Numbered from the stretch's first letter, positions 1-8,341 are shown. The stretch is DNA of 64,000 bases from Arthrobacter sp. TPD3018 (GCA_003075315.1 QDFQ01000004.1:186001-250000); one strand, 5' to 3'. Numbers and translations: made by a program. The notes: generated by a model from the letters alone, not told the origin.

Positions 1-1347
1 AATCGGTAAAGGCAGCGACCTGGTCGGCGGCGATGGTGAGGCCTGCGGCCATCGCATGGCCCCCGCCAGCGACGAGCAGGCCGTGCTCCTTGGCGGCGAG
101 CACCGCGGCGCCCAAGTCCACGCCGGCGATCGATCGGCCCGATCCCTTGCCGACGCCGTGTTCGTCGATCGCGATGACGATCGCGGGGCGGCCGAGCTTT
201 TCCTTCAATCGTCCGGCGACGATGCCGATGACGCCGGGGTGCCAGCCCTGGCCGGCGACGACGGCGACTGCGCGGTCGCTCGCGATCATCGCGTCGGCGG
301 CCTCCTGCACGCCGCTTTCGATCAGGCGGCGCTCGTCGTTGAGGCGGTCGAGCTCTTCGGCGATGGTGCGGGCTTCGGCGGGGTCTTGCGTGGTGAGCAA
401 GCGTACGCCGAGGTCGGCCCGGCCGACGCGGCCACCCGCGTTGATGCGGGGACCCAATGCGAAGCCAAGGTCGCTGCACGTCGGCGCGCGGGTAAGGCGA
501 GACGCTTGGATCAGCGCGTCGAGGCCGATGTTGCGGCGCTGCGCCATGACCTTCAGCCCCTGCGCGACGAAGGCGCGATTGAGGCCGCGCAATTGCGCGA
601 CGTCGGCGACGGTGCCGAGCGCGACGATATCGAGGTGATCGATCAGCCGCGGTTCGGGGCGGCTGGCGAAAAAGCTGCGGCGGCGCAGTTCGCGGATCAG
701 CGCCGCGGCGAGCAGGAAGCAGACGCCAACCGCGGCCAGATGGCCGTGCGCAGCGCCTTCGTCCTCGTCGAGTCGGTTGGGATTGACCAAAGCATGCGCG
801 CGGGGGAGCGCGGCGGCGCATTTGTGGTGGTCCACGACGACGACATCGACCGGGTGGGCGTGCGCCATGGCGAGCGCATCGAACGCCTGCGCGCCGCAAT
901 CGACGGTGACGATCAGCGAGGCGCCTTCGTGCGCCAGGCGGACGAGCGCGTCGCCTGACGGGCCATAGCCTTCGAGCAGGCGGTCGGGGATGTAGGGGCG
1001 CGCCTCGATCCCCAGCTCGCGCAGGACGAGGATGAGAAGCGCGGCGGAGGTGGCGCCGTCGACGTCATAATCGCCGAAGACGGCGATGCTCTCACGGGCT
1101 TCGACCGCGTCGGCGAGGCGGACGGCGGCGCGGTCCATGTCGCGGAAGACCGAGGGGTCGGGCATGAACGCGCGGATCGAGGGTGCGCGATGCTGCTCCA
1201 GCGCCTCGCGCGGGGCGCCGCGGGCAAGCAGAAGCTGCGTGACGAGATCGTCGGTGCCGAAGCCGTCGCGCCCGTCGGCGGCGAGGCTGCGCCAATGCCA
1301 GGGCTGGCCGAGAATCGAGTGGGTAACGCCGAGAACGGGGGACATGG
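1..1347 (-). CDS. recJ: Single-stranded-DNA-specific exonuclease RecJ (3' end missing)
   Basis: This is the N-terminal 449 codons of RecJ, a 5'-3' exonuclease acting on single-stranded DNA in recombination and mismatch repair. The frame stays open from the ATG at 1347 to the first base of the window, so the C-terminal part lies outside. Reading the minus strand gives the DHH-family signature: a DYDVDG motif about 95 residues in, then VTVDCG, then VVDHH, and further on the RINAGGR-type stretch and a GGGHAMAAG stretch typical of the DHHA1 part. These hold the metal-binding aspartates and histidines of the family. The start is preceded by the upstream region of a small membrane protein on the same strand. 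Family assignment is firm; only completeness is unknown. Confidence 0.95.
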
Positions 1348-1446
1348 GAGCAGGCGTTCCGTTAAGTCGTCGGTCGCGGAGTGCGGCCATTGGTACAGTA
1401 TGGGAGCACGCGGGCGCGGACTAAAGTCCGATGGCGGATGCGCGCG

Positions 1447-1716
1447 CTATTTGTCCACAGGCATACGATGTCGGAACCACCGATACCAGAGGATTGCGAG
1501 CGCAGCCGCCACTCCCGCCATGCGCGGCAGCCGCGCATCCGCCATCCAAGCGGGCGTTTCGCCGCTCATGCGCGCGATCGCATAACCGATTGCCAGCATG
1601 AATGCCCCGAACCGAGCCGGAGCGTTCGGTGCGAACCGGTGAATCGCCCAGCGACCGACTCCCGCCAGCAGTAGCGTCGACAGGAAGGCGTTGAGCAGGT
1701 GCGAGGCAAGCGACAT
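1447..1716 (-). CDS. Small membrane protein, unknown function
   Basis: An 89-residue protein with hydrophobic stretches near residues 2-20, 35-50 and 68-80, so probably an inner-membrane protein with two or three short helices. The tail is basic (RWFRHR...DK). I do not recognise a family. It lies upstream of recJ on the same strand, 99 bases from the recJ start, and diverges from dnaX, so it could share a transcript with recJ. A longer frame in another phase covers the same bases but has no membrane pattern and looks like a shadow. Support is the coherent hydrophobic profile and the position in an otherwise empty stretch. Confidence 0.5.
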   Translation of the reverse strand: MSLASHLLNAFLSTLLLAGVGRWAIHRFAPNAPARFGAFMLAIGYAIARMSGETPAWMADARLPRMAGVAAALAILWYRWFRHRMPVDK

Positions 1717-1799
1717 GCCGCCAGTCTAGGCCGTGGTATGCATGTGCACCAGCGTCCACCCTTCGACTTCAACCGCATGCGCTCCTATAGAAGCAGGCG

Positions 1800-3461
1800 A
1801 TGGCCGATTCCTTTGACCTTGGCGAACCGCCCCAGCCTGCCGACCAGCCTGCGAAGGCGAACCCCTACCGCGTGCTCGCGCGCAAATATCGTCCGCAGAC
1901 CTTTTCCGAACTGATCGGGCAGGATGCGATGGTGACGACGCTGGGCAATGCGATCAAGCGCGACCGGCTGGCGCATGCCTTCCTGATGACCGGCGTGCGC
2001 GGGGTGGGCAAGACGTCGACCGCGCGGCTGATCGCCAAGGCGCTCAACTGCGTCGGGCCGGACGGGCAGGGCGGGCCGACGATCGATCCGTGCGGGGTGT
2101 GCGAGCCGTGCCGCGCCATCGCGGAAGGGCGCCATATCGACGTGATCGAGATGGACGCCGCCAGCCACACCGGCGTCGACGATGTGCGCGAGATCATCGA
2201 CGCGGCGCGCTATGCTGCGGTGAGTGCGCGCTACAAGATCTACATCGTGGACGAGGTCCACATGCTGTCGAAAAACGCGTTCAACGCGCTGTTGAAGACG
2301 CTGGAAGAGCCGCCCGCGCACGTCAAATTTTTGTTCGCCACGACCGAGGTGAACAAGGTGCCGATCACCGTGCTGTCGCGCTGCCAGCGGTTCGACCTGC
2401 GGCGCATTTCGGCAGAGCAACTGGCCGAGCATTTCGCCTTCGTGTGCCGTGAGGAGGGTGTCGAAGCTGAGCCGGAAGCGCTGATGCTGATCGCACGTGC
2501 GGCGGAGGGCTCGGCGCGTGACGGCCTGTCGATCCTCGACCAGGCGATCGCGCATGCGGGACTCGAGGGCGGCGGCGTCAGTGCCGCGGCGGTGCGGCAG
2601 ATGCTGGGCCTGTCCGATCGTGGCGCGGTGCGCGACCTGATGGCGTTGCTGCTGGCTGGCGATGCGGCGGGCGCGCTCGCCAGCCTGCGGCGGCAGTATG
2701 ACTATGGCGTCGATCCGCAATCGGTGCTGCGGTCGCTGCTCGAGACGGTGCACGGCATCACGCTCGCCAAGGTCGGCACGGCAGAGGACCCCGCACAGCC
2801 GGTCGAGGAGCGGCAGGCGCGCAGCGAATGGGCGGCGAGCCTGTCCTTCCCGGCGCTGCATCGCCTGTGGCAGCTGATGCTGAAGGGGCATGACGAGGTC
2901 GCCAAGGCGGTGCTGCCGATCGAGGCGGCGGAGATGGCGCTGCTGCGCGTCATTCATGCGTCCAGCCTGCCTGATCCGGGCGAACTGGCGAAGCAGATCG
3001 CGAGCGGCAAGATCGGTGGCGCTGCGCCCGCGTCCGCCCCGACGGCACCCCCAGCGTCCGCGCCGGTTGCGGTCATCGACGACAAGCCAGCCATGCCGGC
3101 GGACTTCGAGGCGCTGGTTGCGATGCTGGAGGACAAGGGGCATCACGCCGTTGCCGCCCAGTTGGGCTATGGCGCGCGCGTCGTACGGTACGAACCGCCC
3201 GAGCTGATCCTCAGCGGATCGCGGCCGATGTCTGCCGATACGCTGCGCGATGCGGCCGATGCGCTGAAGCGCGCGACGGGGCAGGTGTGGAAGATAGCCT
3301 TGGAGGATGCGCCCGGCGCGCCTACCTTGCGCGAGAAGGACAAGGCCGAGGAGGAGGCGACGCGGCAGGCGATCCTCGCGACCCCGCTGGTACAGGCGGC
3401 GTTGGCGGCGTTTCCCGACGCGGAGCTGGAAACCTGGCCCGGTAAACGGAGTGTGGCATGA
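1800..3461 (+). CDS. dnaX: DNA polymerase III subunit gamma/tau
   Basis: Clamp-loader ATPase of the replicative polymerase. The 553-residue protein has a Walker A loop GVRGVGKTST at 65-74, four zinc-binding cysteines at 84, 98, 101 and 104, and a Walker B DEVH at 151-154, followed by the lid and collar regions. An Ala/Pro-rich linker near 405-425 leads into a tau-type C-terminal domain. It overlaps the next gene, ybaB, by four bases (ATGA), the usual bacterial arrangement. No clear slippery A-run for programmed frameshifting was noticed, so a separate gamma form is not evident. The ATG at 1800 is the first good start after a short leader. Confidence 0.97.
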   Translation: MADSFDLGEPPQPADQPAKANPYRVLARKYRPQTFSELIGQDAMVTTLGNAIKRDRLAHAFLMTGVRGVGKTSTARLIAKALNCVGPDGQGGPTIDPCGVCEPCRAIAEGRHIDVIEMDAASHTGVDDVREIIDAARYAAVSARYKIYIVDEVHMLSKNAFNALLKTLEEPPAHVKFLFATTEVNKVPITVLSRCQRFDLRRISAEQLAEHFAFVCREEGVEAEPEALMLIARAAEGSARDGLSILDQAIAHAGLEGGGVSAAAVRQMLGLSDRGAVRDLMALLLAGDAAGALASLRRQYDYGVDPQSVLRSLLETVHGITLAKVGTAEDPAQPVEERQARSEWAASLSFPALHRLWQLMLKGHDEVAKAVLPIEAAEMALLRVIHASSLPDPGELAKQIASGKIGGAAPASAPTAPPASAPVAVIDDKPAMPADFEALVAMLEDKGHHAVAAQLGYGARVVRYEPPELILSGSRPMSADTLRDAADALKRATGQVWKIALEDAPGAPTLREKDKAEEEATRQAILATPLVQAALAAFPDAELETWPGKRSVA

Positions 3462-3781
3462 AGAACCTCGATGAAATCCTCGCGATGGCGCAGAACGTCC
3501 AAAGCGAGCTGCAAAAGGCGCAGGACCAGCTCGACACGATCGAGGTCGAGGGCGTGTCGGGCGGCGGTCTGGTGAAGGTGAAGGCGACCGCCAAGGGCCG
3601 GATCATTGGCATCGCGATCGACGATTCGTTGATCGAGGTGAGCGAGAAGCAGATGCTGGAAGACCTGCTCGCCGCCGCGTTCAACGATGCGCGGGCCAAG
3701 GCCGATGCGGCGTCGGGCGCCGAAATGTCGAAGATGACGAGCGGGCTCCCGTTGCCGCCGGGCTTCAAGCTGCCGTTCTGA
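3458..3781 (+). CDS. ybaB: YbaB/EbfC family nucleoid-associated protein
   Basis: A 107-residue DNA-binding protein of the YbaB/EbfC family. The N-terminal helix (MKNLDEILAMAQNVQSELQK) and the following strand region with GGGLVKVKATAKG are characteristic, and the end is the usual MTSGLPLPPGFKLPF. Homologues bind DNA as dimers and sit beside dnaX or recR, as here. Its start overlaps the dnaX stop (ATGA) and its own stop overlaps the start of the next small gene (TGATG), so the three are very likely translationally coupled. recR, the common third member elsewhere, is not present here. Confidence 0.95.
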   Translation: MKNLDEILAMAQNVQSELQKAQDQLDTIEVEGVSGGGLVKVKATAKGRIIGIAIDDSLIEVSEKQMLEDLLAAAFNDARAKADAASGAEMSKMTSGLPLPPGFKLPF

Positions 3782-3960
3782 TGGACGGTCCGCTGGGATC
3801 GGTCGCGCGTGCCGCACCGGCGATCGCGATGCTGGGGTGCTTCGCCTGCCTGATCGGCGGCGGGGCGCTGCTGGCGCGGGGCGGCGACCGGAAGAAGGCC
3901 GTGTTGTTGTTGGTGATGTCTGCCGTGCTGTTGGGGAATGTGCTGATCTGGCAGATGTGA
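3781..3960 (+). CDS. 59-residue two-helix membrane protein coupled to dnaX-ybaB
   Basis: A short gene whose ATG shares its A with the TGA stop of ybaB (TGATG). The 59-residue product has two hydrophobic segments (about 13-32 and 42-58) separated by a basic loop containing RGGDRKK, giving a hairpin membrane topology. No known family is recognised. The tight overlap with ybaB, the coding-like base pattern and the clean helix-loop-helix hydrophobicity support a real gene. The role is unknown; position in a replication/nucleoid operon does not by itself imply a replication function. Confidence 0.6.
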   Translation: MDGPLGSVARAAPAIAMLGCFACLIGGGALLARGGDRKKAVLLLVMSAVLLGNVLIWQM

Positions 3961-4003
3961 GGCGGGTGCTTGGTCTTGGACGCCTGGTTCAAGCGCTTCG
4001 CGA

Positions 4004-4100
4004 CCCCGGACGTGTTCCGGGGGGCCACCTGTCCACGAAGGTAACGGCAGGAGCGTCTAGCCTTTCCCTCGCTGCACGAAGGACTCCGGAACACGTTCGG
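4004..4100. repeat. Paired inverted repeat after the dnaX operon
   Basis: CCCCGGA (4004-4010) and TCCGGGG (4016-4022) form a 7-bp hairpin 43 bases after the small membrane gene. A near-complementary copy of its core, differing at one of 15 positions, lies at 4086-4100. The pair can fold on itself or with each other. It may act as a transcript end for the dnaX operon, but no T-run follows. The rest of 3961-4240 shows no convincing gene. Confidence 0.5.
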
Positions 4101-4240
4101 GTTGACGGAAGGCCAAAGATTGGTTCCGCGGTGTCGCACGGCACGGGCGAATCCCATGCCGTCAGATGGAGCTTCGCTCCGCTGGCCGCGCTGGCGGCCG
4201 AGGCGCGGATTAGCGTGCCGCTATTCCGCTGCCACCAGCG

Positions 4241-4909
4241 TCACCGGATCGGCGAGTTCGGGTCCAGCCGCATATCCAGATAATTGTCGACCGAGCGCAT
4301 CAGTTCGGGCGTCTCGTTCTCGAAGAAGTGGTTCGCCTTCGGGATCGTGTCGTGGTGAATGGTGATGTGCTTCTGGGTGCGCAGCTTATCGACCAGCTTC
4401 TGCGTCGCGCCGGGCGTCGCCACTTCGTCCGCTTCGCCCTGGATGATGATGCCCGACGAGGGGCAGGGGGCGAGGAAGCTGAAGTCGTACATGTTCGCCG
4501 GCGGCGCGACCGAGATGAAGCCACGGATTTCGGGGCGGCGCATCAGCAGCTGCATGCCGATCCACGCGCCGAAGCTGACGCCTGCTATCCACGTGGTCGA
4601 TGCTTCGGGGTGGAAGCTCTGCACCCAGTCAAGCGCGCTCGCCGCATCGCTGAGTTCGCCGACGCCATTGTCGAACGTGCCCTGGCTCTTCCCGACGCCG
4701 CGGAAGTTGAAGCGCAGCGTCGCAAAGCCGCGGCGCTGGAACGTCTTGTAGAGCTCCTGCACCAGCCGGTTGTTCATCGTGCCGCCCGCGCTGGGGTGCG
4801 GGTGCAGGATCATCGCGACCGGTGCGCGGGGACGGGGAGCGGGGGCGAAACGCCCTTCGAGGCGGCCTTCGGGGCCGGGAAAGATGACTTCGGGCATGGG
4901 TCTCGCCAC
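4241..4909 (-). CDS. Alpha/beta hydrolase (dienelactone-hydrolase-like)
   Basis: A 222-residue cytoplasmic alpha/beta hydrolase. It has the oxyanion region HPHPSAGGTMNN at about 36-47, the strand and turn RFNFRGVGKSQG, and a nucleophile elbow GVSFGA in which Ser is the predicted nucleophile. The aspartate of GEADEVATP and the histidine of KANHFFE complete a plausible triad. This subfamily is common in alphaproteobacteria and its substrate is unknown. It diverges from the cysteine desulfurase operon, with 67 bases between the starts, so the two share a promoter region. Confidence 0.85.
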   Translation of the reverse strand: MARPMPEVIFPGPEGRLEGRFAPAPRPRAPVAMILHPHPSAGGTMNNRLVQELYKTFQRRGFATLRFNFRGVGKSQGTFDNGVGELSDAASALDWVQSFHPEASTTWIAGVSFGAWIGMQLLMRRPEIRGFISVAPPANMYDFSFLAPCPSSGIIIQGEADEVATPGATQKLVDKLRTQKHITIHHDTIPKANHFFENETPELMRSVDNYLDMRLDPNSPIR

Positions 4910-4976
4910 AGATAAGGGGCGCGCGGGTATGCGCAGAATGTTGCGCGCTATATAGGCCGCACACCCGTTTTCGCAA

Positions 4977-6047
4977 TTGGAACGAATCCTGCCCGATCGT
5001 CTCTACCTGGATCATGCCGCGACGACGCCGATGACCGCCGCGGCGCGGACCGCTGTGGCGAAGGGATTCGATCTATGGGCCAATCCGTCGTCGCCGCATC
5101 GCGAAGGCCGGGCGGCGCGCGCAGCGCTGGAAGAGGCGCGACGCGCCATCGCGGCGGCGCATGGCTGGCGGGGGGAGACGATCCTGACCAGCGGGGCGAG
5201 CGAGTCGCTCGGCATCGCACTGGGGCGGACGACAGCGCCGCGGCGGCTGATGACTGCGGTGGAGCATGATGCCGCCCTGAGGGCCGGGGGAGATGCGGGC
5301 GTGGTGCCAGTGGGCGGCGACGGGCTGGTCGATCTTGTCGCGCTGGAGACGATGCTGGCGGCGGGGCCGGCGTTGGTCTGCGTGCAATGGGCGAACAGCG
5401 AGACGGGGGTACGCCAGCCGTTGGCCGCAATCGCCGAGCGCGTCCACGCGGCGGGGGGATGTTTGCTCGTCGATGCGGCCCAGATGCCGGCATCGGAGGA
5501 ATTGGTGGACCTTGCCGACATGGTTGCGCTGTCGGCGCACAAGCGCGGCGGGCCTCCGGGTGTGGGCGCGCTGCTGGTGCGTGATCTGTCGCTGCTGCAC
5601 CCGAGTGGCGGGCAGGAGCGGGGCTATCGGCCGGGCACCGAGAACCTGCCGGGCGTGCTAGGCTATGCCGCGGCGATGGCCGAGCCGGAGCCGGATCACG
5701 GCGCGCTGCGCGCCAAGCTGGACGACGCGATCCGGCGTTCGGGGGGCGAGGTGGTCGCTGAGGGCGCGCCCCGGCATCCGGCGATCGGATCCTATCGGCT
5801 GCGGGGATCAGCGGCGGCGGCGCAGCTGATCCTGCTCGACAGCGCCGGCTTCGCGGTATCGGCGGGCAGCGCGTGCTCGAGCGGTAGCATGAAGCCCAGT
5901 CATGTGCTCGCCGCGATGGGTTGGAGCGCAGAGGCGGGGCGCGAGGTGATCCGGGTGAGCTTTGGCCGCACGACGACGGAGGCGGAGGTCGATGCCTTTA
6001 TCGCCGCCTGGCGCGCCATGGCGAAGCAGATGCGACGGGCGCCGTGA
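4977..6047 (+). CDS. Cysteine desulfurase-like class V aminotransferase (first of two)
   Basis: PLP enzyme of the NifS/IscS group, 356 residues, expected to remove sulfur from cysteine as an enzyme-bound persulfide. Visible landmarks: YLDHAATTP at the N terminus, His97 in VEHD, Asp166 and Gln169 in VDAAQ, the PLP lysine Lys189 in SAHK, the GYRPGTEN segment near 216-223, and the mobile-loop cysteine Cys300 in SAGSACSSGS. All catalytic residues are present, though it is less canonical than the next gene (RGGPPG after the lysine, where the second copy has IYGPKG). The start is TTG at 4977, directly before the conserved ERILPDRLYLDH stretch. Its stop overlaps the GTG of the second copy. Confidence 0.9.
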   Translation: MERILPDRLYLDHAATTPMTAAARTAVAKGFDLWANPSSPHREGRAARAALEEARRAIAAAHGWRGETILTSGASESLGIALGRTTAPRRLMTAVEHDAALRAGGDAGVVPVGGDGLVDLVALETMLAAGPALVCVQWANSETGVRQPLAAIAERVHAAGGCLLVDAAQMPASEELVDLADMVALSAHKRGGPPGVGALLVRDLSLLHPSGGQERGYRPGTENLPGVLGYAAAMAEPEPDHGALRAKLDDAIRRSGGEVVAEGAPRHPAIGSYRLRGSAAAAQLILLDSAGFAVSAGSACSSGSMKPSHVLAAMGWSAEAGREVIRVSFGRTTTEAEVDAFIAAWRAMAKQMRRAP

Positions 6048-7105
6048 TCTACCTCGATTATCAGGCGACGACGCCGCTGGCCCCCGAAGCGCTGGCGGCG
6101 ATGCTGCCCTGGCTGGCGGATCAGCACGCCAATCCGCATTCGCCGCATCGTCCCGGCCGGGCCGCCAAGGCCGCCGTCGAGGTCGCACGGGCTCAGGTCG
6201 CGGCGCTGCTGCCGCCGGGCGGGCGCGTGGTGTTCACCAGCGGTGCGACCGAAGCGCTCAACTGGGCGATCAAGGGAACGCAGGGGCCGATCGTCACGCT
6301 GGCGACGGAACATGCCGCGGTGCTCGATACGGTGCGAGCGTCGGGGCGGTCGGAATCGGTGTTGGGCGTCGGTGGGGACGGACTGGTCGCCGCGACGGAC
6401 GTGTCGGTCGAGGGTGGGCTGGTCGCAGCGATGCTGGTCAACAATGAGATCGGGGTGGTGCAACCGATCTCGGAACTCGCCGCGCGAGCGCATGCCGGGT
6501 CTGCGCTGATGCTGTGCGATGCGGTGCAGGGCTATGGCCGCGTTGCGATTCCGGAGCATGTCGATCTGGTCGCGGTGTCGGCGCACAAAATTTACGGGCC
6601 GAAGGGGATCGGCGCGTTGTGGATCCGCGATGGCGTCGCGCTGGCGCCGCTGCTGCACGGTGGCGACCAGGAGGGCGGGCGATCGGGGACGCTCTCGCCC
6701 GCGCTCTGCGCCGGCTTCGGGGTTGCGGCACGGCTGATGGCGGAGCGGTGGGACGATGACGCGGCGCATGTCGAGCGATTGTGGGCTCGAGCGGTCGAAC
6801 AGCTGCGGGGGTGGACGATCAACGGCGCGGTCGAGCCGCGCTATCGCGGTAACCTCAATGTGCGGCACGACGGGCTGGATGTGGCGCGACTGATGTCGGA
6901 TTGCCGCGACATCGCCTTTTCGGCGGGGTCTGCGTGCGCGAGCGGATCGGGGCGATCGAGCCATGTGCTGCGCGCGCTGGGGCTGAGCGAATCGCAGGCG
7001 CGGTCGAGTATCCGGCTGGGTTGGGGGCGCTACACGACCGAGGACGAACTGGCGCAGGCACTGGAGGCGATCTCCGCGGCGGCGCGGGCGCAGGGGGTAG
7101 TGTGA
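6044..7105 (+). CDS. Cysteine desulfurase (second of two)
   Basis: A second NifS/IscS-type desulfurase, 353 residues. The GTG at 6044 overlaps the previous stop (GTGA) and places the product start exactly at the conserved IYLDYQATTP; a longer frame upstream is not needed. Key residues: His90 in ATEHAA, Asp159 and Gln162, PLP lysine Lys182 in SAHKIYGPKG, the GDQEGGRSGT segment, and Cys298 in SAGSACASGS. It is the more canonical of the two. It also overlaps the ferredoxin gene by four bases. Two adjacent, overlapping desulfurases suggest either a heteromeric enzyme or division of labour. Confidence 0.92.
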   Translation: MIYLDYQATTPLAPEALAAMLPWLADQHANPHSPHRPGRAAKAAVEVARAQVAALLPPGGRVVFTSGATEALNWAIKGTQGPIVTLATEHAAVLDTVRASGRSESVLGVGGDGLVAATDVSVEGGLVAAMLVNNEIGVVQPISELAARAHAGSALMLCDAVQGYGRVAIPEHVDLVAVSAHKIYGPKGIGALWIRDGVALAPLLHGGDQEGGRSGTLSPALCAGFGVAARLMAERWDDDAAHVERLWARAVEQLRGWTINGAVEPRYRGNLNVRHDGLDVARLMSDCRDIAFSAGSACASGSGRSSHVLRALGLSESQARSSIRLGWGRYTTEDELAQALEAISAAARAQGVV

Positions 7106-7410
7106 TCCGGGTGCGGTTCATCGGGGCGGACGGCAGCGTACGCGAGGCGAAGGGCGTCGAGGGCGCGCGGCTACTCGACGTGGCGCAGGCCGATGGGCAG
7201 CCGCTCGAGGGAACGTGCGATGGCGATATGGCCTGCGCGACTTGCCATGTGATCGTCGCGGTCGAGGATGCCGACCGCCTGCCTCCGCCGCGGGAGGAGG
7301 AGGAAGACCTTCTCGACATGGTGCCGCAGGCGACGCGAACCAGCCGGCTGGCGTGTCAGATCCGGTTGAGTGCTGCACTGGAAGGGCTGACGGTGCGGGT
7401 GCCGGGGTAG
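7102..7410 (+). CDS. Adrenodoxin-type 2Fe-2S ferredoxin
   Basis: A 102-residue ferredoxin starting at GTG 7102, overlapping the preceding stop (GTGA). Ligands follow the adrenodoxin/ISC-ferredoxin pattern: Cys39, Cys45, Cys48 and Cys85 (C-x5-C-x2-C-x36-C). The acidic stretch REEEEDLLD near 64-72 matches the partner-docking helix of this family. In the ISC pathway such a ferredoxin supplies electrons for sulfur reduction on the scaffold, which fits its place behind two cysteine desulfurases. No IscU, IscA, HscA or HscB is encoded next to it, so this is a partial module. Confidence 0.93.
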   Translation: MIRVRFIGADGSVREAKGVEGARLLDVAQADGQPLEGTCDGDMACATCHVIVAVEDADRLPPPREEEEDLLDMVPQATRTSRLACQIRLSAALEGLTVRVPG

Positions 7411-7420
7411 GGATGTACCC

Positions 7421-7503
7421 GTCATCCCGGCCTTGAGCCGAGATCCCGCTTCTGTTCGCCGGCCCAGAAGAAGCGGGACCCCGGATCAAGCCTGGGGTGA
7501 CGG
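7421..7503. repeat. Palindromic repeat, GTCA(T/C)CCCGG subfamily
   Basis: Two inverted arms (about 7421-7453 and 7467-7501) that can fold into one long hairpin, placed directly after the ferredoxin stop. Related copies occur at 8271-8305, 14259-14337 and 46536-46562. It may help end the desulfurase-ferredoxin transcript. The rest of the gap to 7660 holds a UUCG-loop hairpin at 7624-7637 in the leader of the next gene. Confidence 0.75.
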
Positions 7504-7660
7504 GTAACGGCGACGTGGCGCATCTGGTCGATGATCCCACCAAAAAGCCCCGTACTTTCCTGACGGTTGGACAACGACGGGTTCAGGGATCGTGCATCGC
7601 GGATCGGCGATTGTACGCTCATGCCCGCTTCGGCGGGTTCATGAGAGGGAGTGTTCGATC

Positions 7661-7996
7661 ATGAAGCTTGTCGCTCTATTTGGTGCCGCCGCGCTCGCCG
7701 CCGGTACTGTCGTTGTCGCCGCACCGGCTGCGGCCGCCCCCGGCCCGCATGGCTGGCATGGCCCGCGCGGTGGTGGCCCCGGTTGGGATCGCGGCCGCGG
7801 CTGGGATCGGGGCTCGGGTTGGGACCGTGGCCCGGGCCGGCATCGTGGCTGGGACCGTGGTCCCGGTTGGGATCGCGGGCAGGGCTGGGGTCGTCCCGGC
7901 TATGGTTATGGCGGCTATGGCCGCACCCGCGTCGTCTGCCGGCTGCAGCCGGGCTATTACGGGCCGGTGCGTCGCTGCTTCCGCGTATGGCGCTGA
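7661..7996 (+). CDS. Exported Gly/Trp/Asp/Arg-repeat protein
   Basis: A 111-residue protein with a clear signal peptide (MKLVALFGAAALAAG... ending in AAAAP near residue 27). The mature part is built from about seven WDRG/HRG-type repeats (roughly residues 40-82), then a GYGYGGYG stretch and a short C-terminal domain with two cysteines (CRLQPGYYGPVRRCFRVW). Small exported proteins of this kind are common in sphingomonads and their function is unknown. The start is ATG 7661 behind a strong GAGAGGGAG ribosome site. A larger, compositionally similar exported protein lies on the other strand at 9106-10071. Confidence 0.8.
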   Translation: MKLVALFGAAALAAGTVVVAAPAAAAPGPHGWHGPRGGGPGWDRGRGWDRGSGWDRGPGRHRGWDRGPGWDRGQGWGRPGYGYGGYGRTRVVCRLQPGYYGPVRRCFRVWR

Positions 7997-8039
7997 TCTG
8001 ACCACTTGATCCCGCCGCCCGACCCCGCCATATGCGCCG

Positions 8040-8130
8040 CGGGAGTCGGGCGGACGTGGTCGTCGCCAACCCGGTCAGGTCCGGAAGGAAGCAGCCGCAA
8101 CGATTTCGCCGCGGGTCGTCCCGGCTCCCA
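8040..8130 (+). ncRNA. ffs: Signal recognition particle RNA, small bacterial type (4.5S)
   Basis: The universally conserved SRP RNA core is present at 8073-8096 (GGTCAGGTCCGGAAGGAAGC followed by AGCC), which forms the internal loops and GGAA tetraloop that bind Ffh. The outer stem is visible: GGGAGTCGGG at 8041-8050 pairs along its full length with CCCGGCTCCC at 8120-8129 (one U-G pair). The RNA guides membrane-protein targeting with Ffh and FtsY. Ends are estimated from the stem. Confidence 0.95.
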
Positions 8131-8132
8131 CC

Positions 8133-8209
8133 GCAGCATGCGAAGCATGCTGCGCGGCCGGCGGTGCAGAGCACCGTCCGACGCCATGGCTTCGGCATAA
8201 CGTTTTTTT
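8133..8209 (+). terminator. Tandem hairpins and T-run after SRP RNA
   Basis: A perfect 9-bp stem with a GAA loop (GCAGCATGC/GCATGCTGC, 8133-8153) is followed by a 6-bp stem (CGGTGC/GCACCG, 8162-8176) and a run of seven T at 8203-8209. The T-run is not directly under either stem, so the true end may be at the weaker fold just before it. It plausibly sets or trims the SRP RNA 3' end. Confidence 0.5.
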
Positions 8210-8270
8210 GTTTATTGAGCCTTCGGTCGCGGCATCCTCTGCGGCTCGCTCTGCTGATATGTGTGCGCAA

Positions 8271-8305
8271 AAGAAGCGGGACCCCGGATCAAGTCCGGGG
8301 TGACG
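8271..8305. repeat. Half-copy of the GTCACCCCGG palindromic repeat
   Basis: One arm of the repeat seen at 7421 and 14259, itself a hairpin: CCCCGGA (8282-8288) and TCCGGGG (8294-8300) with loop TCAAG. It lies between the SRP RNA and the end of the convergent oxygenase gene. Confidence 0.7.
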
Positions 8306-8341
8306 GTTTACGTGGGGCCTGGTGCCCGAACGGCCCGAGCC

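Noticed and set aside
2590..2700. Programmed frameshift in dnaX giving a gamma form
   Set aside because: No A-rich slippery heptamer was noticed and the frame is continuous to a tau-length end.
5921..6043. Upstream in-frame start for the second cysteine desulfurase
   Set aside because: It would lie inside the first desulfurase; GTG 6044 begins exactly at the conserved IYLDYQATTP.
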